64,000 bases of DNA. Origin: Psychrobacillus insolitus (GTDB lineage: Bacteria > Bacillota > Bacilli > Bacillales_A > Planococcaceae). The stretch is taken from the NCBI RefSeq assembly GCF_003254155.1, contig NZ_QKZI01000008.1, forward strand, positions 1 to 64,000, read 5' to 3'. The notes below the pieces were generated by a model. The model was given only the letters and a program-made list of their open reading frames with translations. It searched no databases and was not told where the DNA came from. Each line of letters opens with the position of its first letter. Position 1 is the first letter of the stretch. The translations under genes and the position numbers were made by a program. This document shows positions 60,215 to 64,000 of this stretch, one piece after another.

Positions 60215-61651
60215 GTGCATTTTAAAGAATTAAATCTCGATGAAAAGATTTTACATGCCATTGAACAATTAGGCTATACAGAGCCAACAGAAGTACAACA
60301 AAAGGTAGTTCCAGTTGTCCTTGGAAAGCAAGATGTACTAGTAAAGTCGAAAACAGGAAGCGGAAAAACCGCATCATTCGCCATACCGTTATGTCAACTT
60401 GTAGATTGGGACGAAAATAAGCCCCAAGCATTAGTACTAACTCCAACAAGAGAATTAGCAGTACAAGTACAAGAAGACATCACAAATATAGGGCGCTACA
60501 AACGGATTAAGGGACTTGCTCTTTACGGGAAATCACCGTTTGCAAAACAAAAATTTGCATTAAAACAAAAAACACATATCGTTGTGGGTACACCAGGGCG
60601 CGTGCTTGATCACATCGAAAAAGCGACACTTGATGTATCTAAAGTCGAATATCTCGTAATTGATGAAGCTGATGAAATGTTGAATATGGGCTTTTTAAAA
60701 CAAGTAGAATCTATTATTAAATTACTTCCAAATGAACGTACGACGATGTTGTTTTCAGCTACATTATCAGATCGAATTAAAAAGTTAAGTAGCAAGTACA
60801 TGAAGGATGCGATTTCAATTGAAATCGATGCTGCAGAAGAAAATGCACCTGATATTGAGCATCTGAAGTATGTTGTAAAAGACGATCAAAAGCTGGCATT
60901 CCTTGAAAAGCTAACGATTGAAGAAAATCCAGATAGCTGTATTATCTTTTGCCGCACAAAAGAACGTGTGGATGAGCTTGTCGATGCACTAGATAAAAAA
61001 GGCTATACGGCAGATAAAATTCATGGTGGCATGATGCAAGAAGATCGTTTCGAAGTAATGGATGATTTCCGAAAAGGTGATTTCCGTTATTTAATCGCAA
61101 CAGATGTAGCTGCTCGAGGCATCGATATTGAAGATATCACGCATGTTGTTCATTATGATGTTCCGTTGGAGCGAGAAAGTTATGTGCATCGTACTGGTCG
61201 AACAGGACGTGCTGGACGAAGTGGTAAATCGATCATGTTAGTAACACCGCATGAAGATAAGTTTGTGAATGCGATTGAAAATTTTATTGGCTTTGAAATT
61301 ACTACAGGACCTGAGTTGTCACCTACTGCTGTTGCAAAAAACCGTGCAGAATTCGATTTGAAAATGCAGGAGCACCCAGAAGCTAAAAAGTCTAAAGGTG
61401 ATCAATTGAATGCGAATATCACAAAATTATACTTTAATGGTGGTAAGAAAAAGAAAATTCGTGCAGTAGATTTCGTAGGAACTATAGCGAAAATTGAAGG
61501 TGTTTCCGCAGACGACATTGGAATCATCACGATTCAAGACAATGTATCATATGTTGAAATTTTGAATGGCAAAGGATCTCTTGTTTTAAAAACAATGAGA
61601 AACACTACTATAAAAGGTAAACTTTTAAAAGTGCATATTGCCATTAAATAA
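60215..61651 (+). CDS. dbpA: ATP-dependent RNA helicase DbpA (YxiN)
   Basis: This 478-residue DEAD-box helicase has [44 protein letters not shown] and [12 protein letters not shown]-terminal RNA-binding domain (about 400-478) has the [20 protein letters not shown] pattern of DbpA/YxiN. It works on 23S rRNA helix 92 during ribosome assembly. The length matches YxiN (479). The start is GTG, with GAGGAG upstream. Confidence 0.93.
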   Translation: MHFKELNLDEKILHAIEQLGYTEPTEVQQKVVPVVLGKQDVLVKSKTGSGKTASFAIPLCQLVDWDENKPQALVLTPTRELAVQVQEDITNIGRYKRIKGLALYGKSPFAKQKFALKQKTHIVVGTPGRVLDHIEKATLDVSKVEYLVIDEADEMLNMGFLKQVESIIKLLPNERTTMLFSATLSDRIKKLSSKYMKDAISIEIDAAEENAPDIEHLKYVVKDDQKLAFLEKLTIEENPDSCIIFCRTKERVDELVDALDKKGYTADKIHGGMMQEDRFEVMDDFRKGDFRYLIATDVAARGIDIEDITHVVHYDVPLERESYVHRTGRTGRAGRSGKSIMLVTPHEDKFVNAIENFIGFEITTGPELSPTAVAKNRAEFDLKMQEHPEAKKSKGDQLNANITKLYFNGGKKKKIRAVDFVGTIAKIEGVSADDIGIITIQDNVSYVEILNGKGSLVLKTMRNTTIKGKLLKVHIAIK

Positions 61652-61659
61652 TAAGAATG

Positions 61660-61690
61660 AAGGCTTTCCTTAACAGGAAAGCCTTTTTTA
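61660..61690. terminator. bidirectional terminator
   Basis: AGGCTTTCCT pairs with AGGAAAGCCT around TAAC, followed by T. It separates the convergent dbpA and Nudix genes. Confidence 0.9.
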
Positions 61691-61702
61691 TATAATACTT
61701 CG

Positions 61703-62146
61703 TCAGACTCCAAGTTCATCCTCAATAAACTTCCGATAATTTTTCAAGATACCCTCAGGCAAATGAGCTGGATCAAAAAACTGAAGACTGATTGATTCAA
61801 CACTATTCGCTAAAATACGACCTTCATAATCATCTGTCTTATAGACAGCCGTAACCGAATAATAAGCATCTCCATTGGAGACTTCAGAATAGTATTCAGG
61901 ACCAGAGTACATATGACAGAAAGTTAACTCTCCAAGTTTCAAACCAGTTTCTTCTAATACTTCTCTGCGAGCGGTATCTTCTAAACTTTCACCAAGCTCC
62001 ATCAAACCACCAGGCAAACCGAAAATACCAGGTTCTCTTTCTTGCAGCAAAATATTCTTATTACTATCCCTAATAATCACAACAGCACCAGGCAGTATAA
62101 GTGGACTATGTCCGACGTGTTTTCTTAACTCTTTATAGTATTCCAT
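61703..62146 (-). CDS. Nudix hydrolase
   Basis: This 147-residue protein has a complete Nudix box, G-x5-E-x7-REVLEETGL (GLMELGESLEDTARREVLEE), near residues 48-69. It hydrolyses a nucleoside diphosphate linked to another group, possibly for damaged nucleotides or NADH-type compounds; the substrate is unknown. AGGAGG precedes the ATG. Confidence 0.88.
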   Translation of the reverse strand: MEYYKELRKHVGHSPLILPGAVVIIRDSNKNILLQEREPGIFGLPGGLMELGESLEDTARREVLEETGLKLGELTFCHMYSGPEYYSEVSNGDAYYSVTAVYKTDDYEGRILANSVESISLQFFDPAHLPEGILKNYRKFIEDELGV

Positions 62147-62263
62147 ATTTTACCTCCTGATGTTAGATAGTTACTAACAGTTTACAATAAATAATGATAA
62201 GATACTTATAATGACGGTCTATAAAATAAACAAATTAAAACCAGTCGAGGAAGTGAGAATTGA

Positions 62264-63343
62264 GTGACGAAGAAGCTTTGGTTTCAAGTAGGAGTAGCTA
62301 TACTTCTAACATTAATAATTATTCGTATGTTTATGGAAGTGAAAACTATTTTTTCGCCCATCTTAATAGTTGGACAAACAATCTTTATACCTCTGTTAAT
62401 AGGAGGCGTATTATTTTACTTATCTAGACCTCTTCAAAAGTGGTTAGAAACTGTAAAATTTCCAAGATGGGCAAGTATTATTTCCGTATTTATCGCGATA
62501 GGGCTTTTAGGTTGGTTATTTTACGCATTAATTGGCCCGGCTCTAACAAAACAAGCAAATGCACTTGCAGAAAACGGACCAGAAATAATTTTGGAAGTAG
62601 AAGAATGGACGAAATATACACTTTCTCAAAAAGATAAGCTTCCAGAATCACTTCAAACAACAATTGAAGAAGCAACAGGTAAAATTAATACAATTGCAGT
62701 TACTGCGGGTTCTCTCTTAATCAAGTTTATCCAAAATGTTTTCCAAGGCGTATTCTTACTAGTGTTAGTACCTTTCTTCCTAGTTTACATGTTGAAAGAC
62801 CATGAAAAATTTGCTCCTTTTGTTGCTAAATTTTTTAAGGGAGAAAAGAAAACGTGGGTACGAAAAACGCTATCAGATATTAATGATACGTTGCGCTCTT
62901 ATATTCAAGGGCAACTTTTTGTTAGTTTTCTAGTAGGTGTTATGCTCCTTATCGGTTACTTGGCAATTGGGCTTGAATACGCATTACTATTAGCATTATT
63001 TGGTCTGATGATGAATGTCATTCCTTTTTTAGGACCTTATATTGCTGTTGTTCCAGCAATCATTATTGCGTTAATTCAAGAACCAAAGATGGCCATTTAT
63101 GTAGCTATTATAATGCTAGTGTCGCAACAAATTGAAAGTAATTTTATCACGCCAAATGTTATGGGGAAATCATTAGATATTCATCCTCTAACAGTTATTA
63201 CCATTATTTTAGCTGCTGGAAATATTGCTGGACTATGGGGAATAATTTTAGCAATTCCAACATATGCAGTTATTAAAACAATACTAAAAAATATATACGC
63301 ACATCGAGAAGTTATAAAAGATGCTGCGACTAAATCTATCTAA
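62264..63343 (+). CDS. AI-2E family transporter (YdbI/PerM-like)
   Basis: This 359-residue membrane protein has about seven helices in the AI-2E/UPF0118 pattern: two N-terminal pairs, a helical cytoplasmic or outer insertion (EEWTKYTLSQKDKLPESLQT), and a C-terminal set with PFLGPYIAVVPAIIIA and QIESNFITPNVMGKS. Members export autoinducer-2 or act as Na+/H+ antiporters, and the role varies. The start is GTG. GAGGAAGTG lies upstream. It ends in a bidirectional terminator. Confidence 0.87.
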   Translation: MTKKLWFQVGVAILLTLIIIRMFMEVKTIFSPILIVGQTIFIPLLIGGVLFYLSRPLQKWLETVKFPRWASIISVFIAIGLLGWLFYALIGPALTKQANALAENGPEIILEVEEWTKYTLSQKDKLPESLQTTIEEATGKINTIAVTAGSLLIKFIQNVFQGVFLLVLVPFFLVYMLKDHEKFAPFVAKFFKGEKKTWVRKTLSDINDTLRSYIQGQLFVSFLVGVMLLIGYLAIGLEYALLLALFGLMMNVIPFLGPYIAVVPAIIIALIQEPKMAIYVAIIMLVSQQIESNFITPNVMGKSLDIHPLTVITIILAAGNIAGLWGIILAIPTYAVIKTILKNIYAHREVIKDAATKSI

Positions 63344-63375
63344 CATATGTAAGGTGCCTTATATTTATTTAAATA

Positions 63376-63418
63376 AATAAGAATGGAGCTATCCGGGGAG
63401 GACGGCTCCATTCTTATT
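63376..63418. terminator. bidirectional terminator
   Basis: AATAAGAATGGAGC pairs perfectly with GCTCCATTCTTATT around a 15-base loop holding CCGGGGAGG. It serves both the transporter and the two minus-strand genes at the right edge. Confidence 0.85.
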
Positions 63419-63629
63419 ATTGGAGGTATCGCTCAGAACTAGCTGAACGATTTTTTGTATGATGGTGGAATTCTTCATCTTTTAACTCTATTGTCAAATC
63501 TTCTACGGGGATTGCATCTACCGTTTGCATATCTTCATGCATATCAAATAAGCTTTCCTTGGTAGTTCTTACGCCATCGGGATTATCTAGGAAACGACCT
63601 TCCGCATCCTTGCGTTTATCACGCACCAT
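63417..63629 (-). CDS. small hydrophilic protein of unknown function
   Basis: This 70-residue protein is charged, with an N-terminal RDKRKDAEGRF, a DNPDGVRTTKESLFD stretch and an EEFHHHTKN region. I do not recognise a family. Its ATG overlaps the stop of the DUF3243 gene by 11 bases and has no good ribosome binding site, so translation would be coupled to it. Confidence 0.6.
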   Translation of the reverse strand: MVRDKRKDAEGRFLDNPDGVRTTKESLFDMHEDMQTVDAIPVEDLTIELKDEEFHHHTKNRSASSERYLQ

Positions 63630-63933
63630 TTTTTACGAGTTTTAAGAGCATATGACTAAGTGCTTGTTGCTGCTCTTTGTCTCCACTTATCCAAAGTTGT
63701 TGTAAAAGATGTTCTTCGCGATTTCGTGGTTCTTCATGATTGGCTAAATATCCTGCTACTTTTTCTGTTGCTTTTGCTAAAGTCTCATCACTAAGACCCA
63801 TTTTTTCACCTGCAGCTACTTTTCCAGATAGGTATGATTGAAATGTGGAAAAGTTTTTTAGAATTTCTTCTTTTTCTTCCTGACCGATACTGTCCAGTTT
63901 AGCTTCTACGCGTTCATCTATATTGTTTGCCAA
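63619..63933 (-). CDS. DUF3243 family protein
   Basis: This 104-residue helical protein has the DUF3243 pattern: FQSYLSGKVAAGEKMGLSDE, then EEPRNREEHLLQQLWISGD and MLLKLV. The family is common in Bacilli, for instance YmfJ, with no known function. The start is TTG, with AAAGGAGTGAGG upstream. It is likely the first gene of a two-gene unit whose promoter lies near the window end. Confidence 0.82.
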   Translation of the reverse strand: MANNIDERVEAKLDSIGQEEKEEILKNFSTFQSYLSGKVAAGEKMGLSDETLAKATEKVAGYLANHEEPRNREEHLLQQLWISGDKEQQQALSHMLLKLVKNGA

Positions 63934-64000
63934 GTTTCCTCACTCCTTTTCGTTGTACTAGTATTAGCTATTCCCAAAGAGTAAGAAATCATGTATTTTT

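Overview
The window is chromosomal DNA of a low-GC Gram-positive bacterium, most likely a Planococcaceae member near Psychrobacillus, Lysinibacillus or Sporosarcina. The grounds are the AT-rich sequence, strong AGGAGG-type ribosome binding sites, frequent TTG and GTG starts, and many Bacillales-type genes (yxlEFG, des-desKR, ywbE, yhfH, DUF2187, DUF3243, HssRS-HrtAB). No 16S rRNA lies in the window, so the genus is an inference. No phage, transposase, CRISPR array or tRNA was seen.

Layout. 1-275: the end of an rRNA operon (23S 3' end, 5S, terminator). 0.4-7.5 kb: an EamA exporter with an acetyltransferase, a yxlEFG-type ABC module, a CBS protein with a HEPN-like motif, a small oxidoreductase, a phosphoesterase and a CsbD-like stress protein. 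7.7-10.7 kb: the complete membrane-fluidity locus (des desaturase, DesK thermosensor kinase, DesR regulator), with a palindromic DesR-type box. 10.9-16.8 kb: proline symporter PutP and SbcCD nuclease. 17-21.3 kb: an M48 protease fused to ankyrin-like repeats and a NitT/TauT-type ABC importer. 21.3-27.5 kb: YqxD-type protein, tRNA hydroxylase TrhO, an acetyltransferase with D-serine dehydratase, an unlisted 40-codon gene behind a Rex/Fnr-like operator, a YtrA-type repressor with its membrane partner, and a cyclophilin. 27.5-33.4 kb: a heme region with heme O synthase, a small 4-helix heme-copper-oxidase-like protein, and the HssRS/HrtAB heme-stress system with its direct-repeat operator.

34-36 kb carries decayed gene fragments, a DUF554 protein and a quinone oxidoreductase. 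35.9-45.8 kb is the main accessory region: an aromatic meta-cleavage operon on the minus strand (acyl-CoA-dehydrogenase-like monooxygenase, extradiol dioxygenase, ring-fission hydrolase, flavin reductase, hydratase, acylating aldehyde dehydrogenase, aldolase, and a partial RibF-like FAD synthetase). Divergent from it is a regulator joining the XylR/DmpR phenol-sensing N-terminus (XylR_N plus V4R) to a PucR-type C-terminus. The intergenic region holds a consensus cre site, a palindrome at the predicted -35 position, and a duplicated scrap of the flavin reductase gene.

46-64 kb is mostly housekeeping: YwbE, an AmhX-like amidohydrolase with a dipeptide epimerase and acetyltransferase, a 553-residue membrane protein of unknown function, a SET-domain protein, an MFS exporter, a squalene/phytoene-synthase homolog, ferritin, an RlmI-like methyltransferase, RecQ, DbpA, a Nudix hydrolase, an AI-2E family transporter and DUF3243.

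Two families of dispersed palindromic repeats are visible: a ~120-bp element with two full and two reduced copies, and a ~49-bp hairpin with two copies. The best candidates for undescribed biology are the XylR_N-V4R-PucR regulator with its operon, the fifth gene of the heme-stress operon, and the HEPN-CBS fusion.
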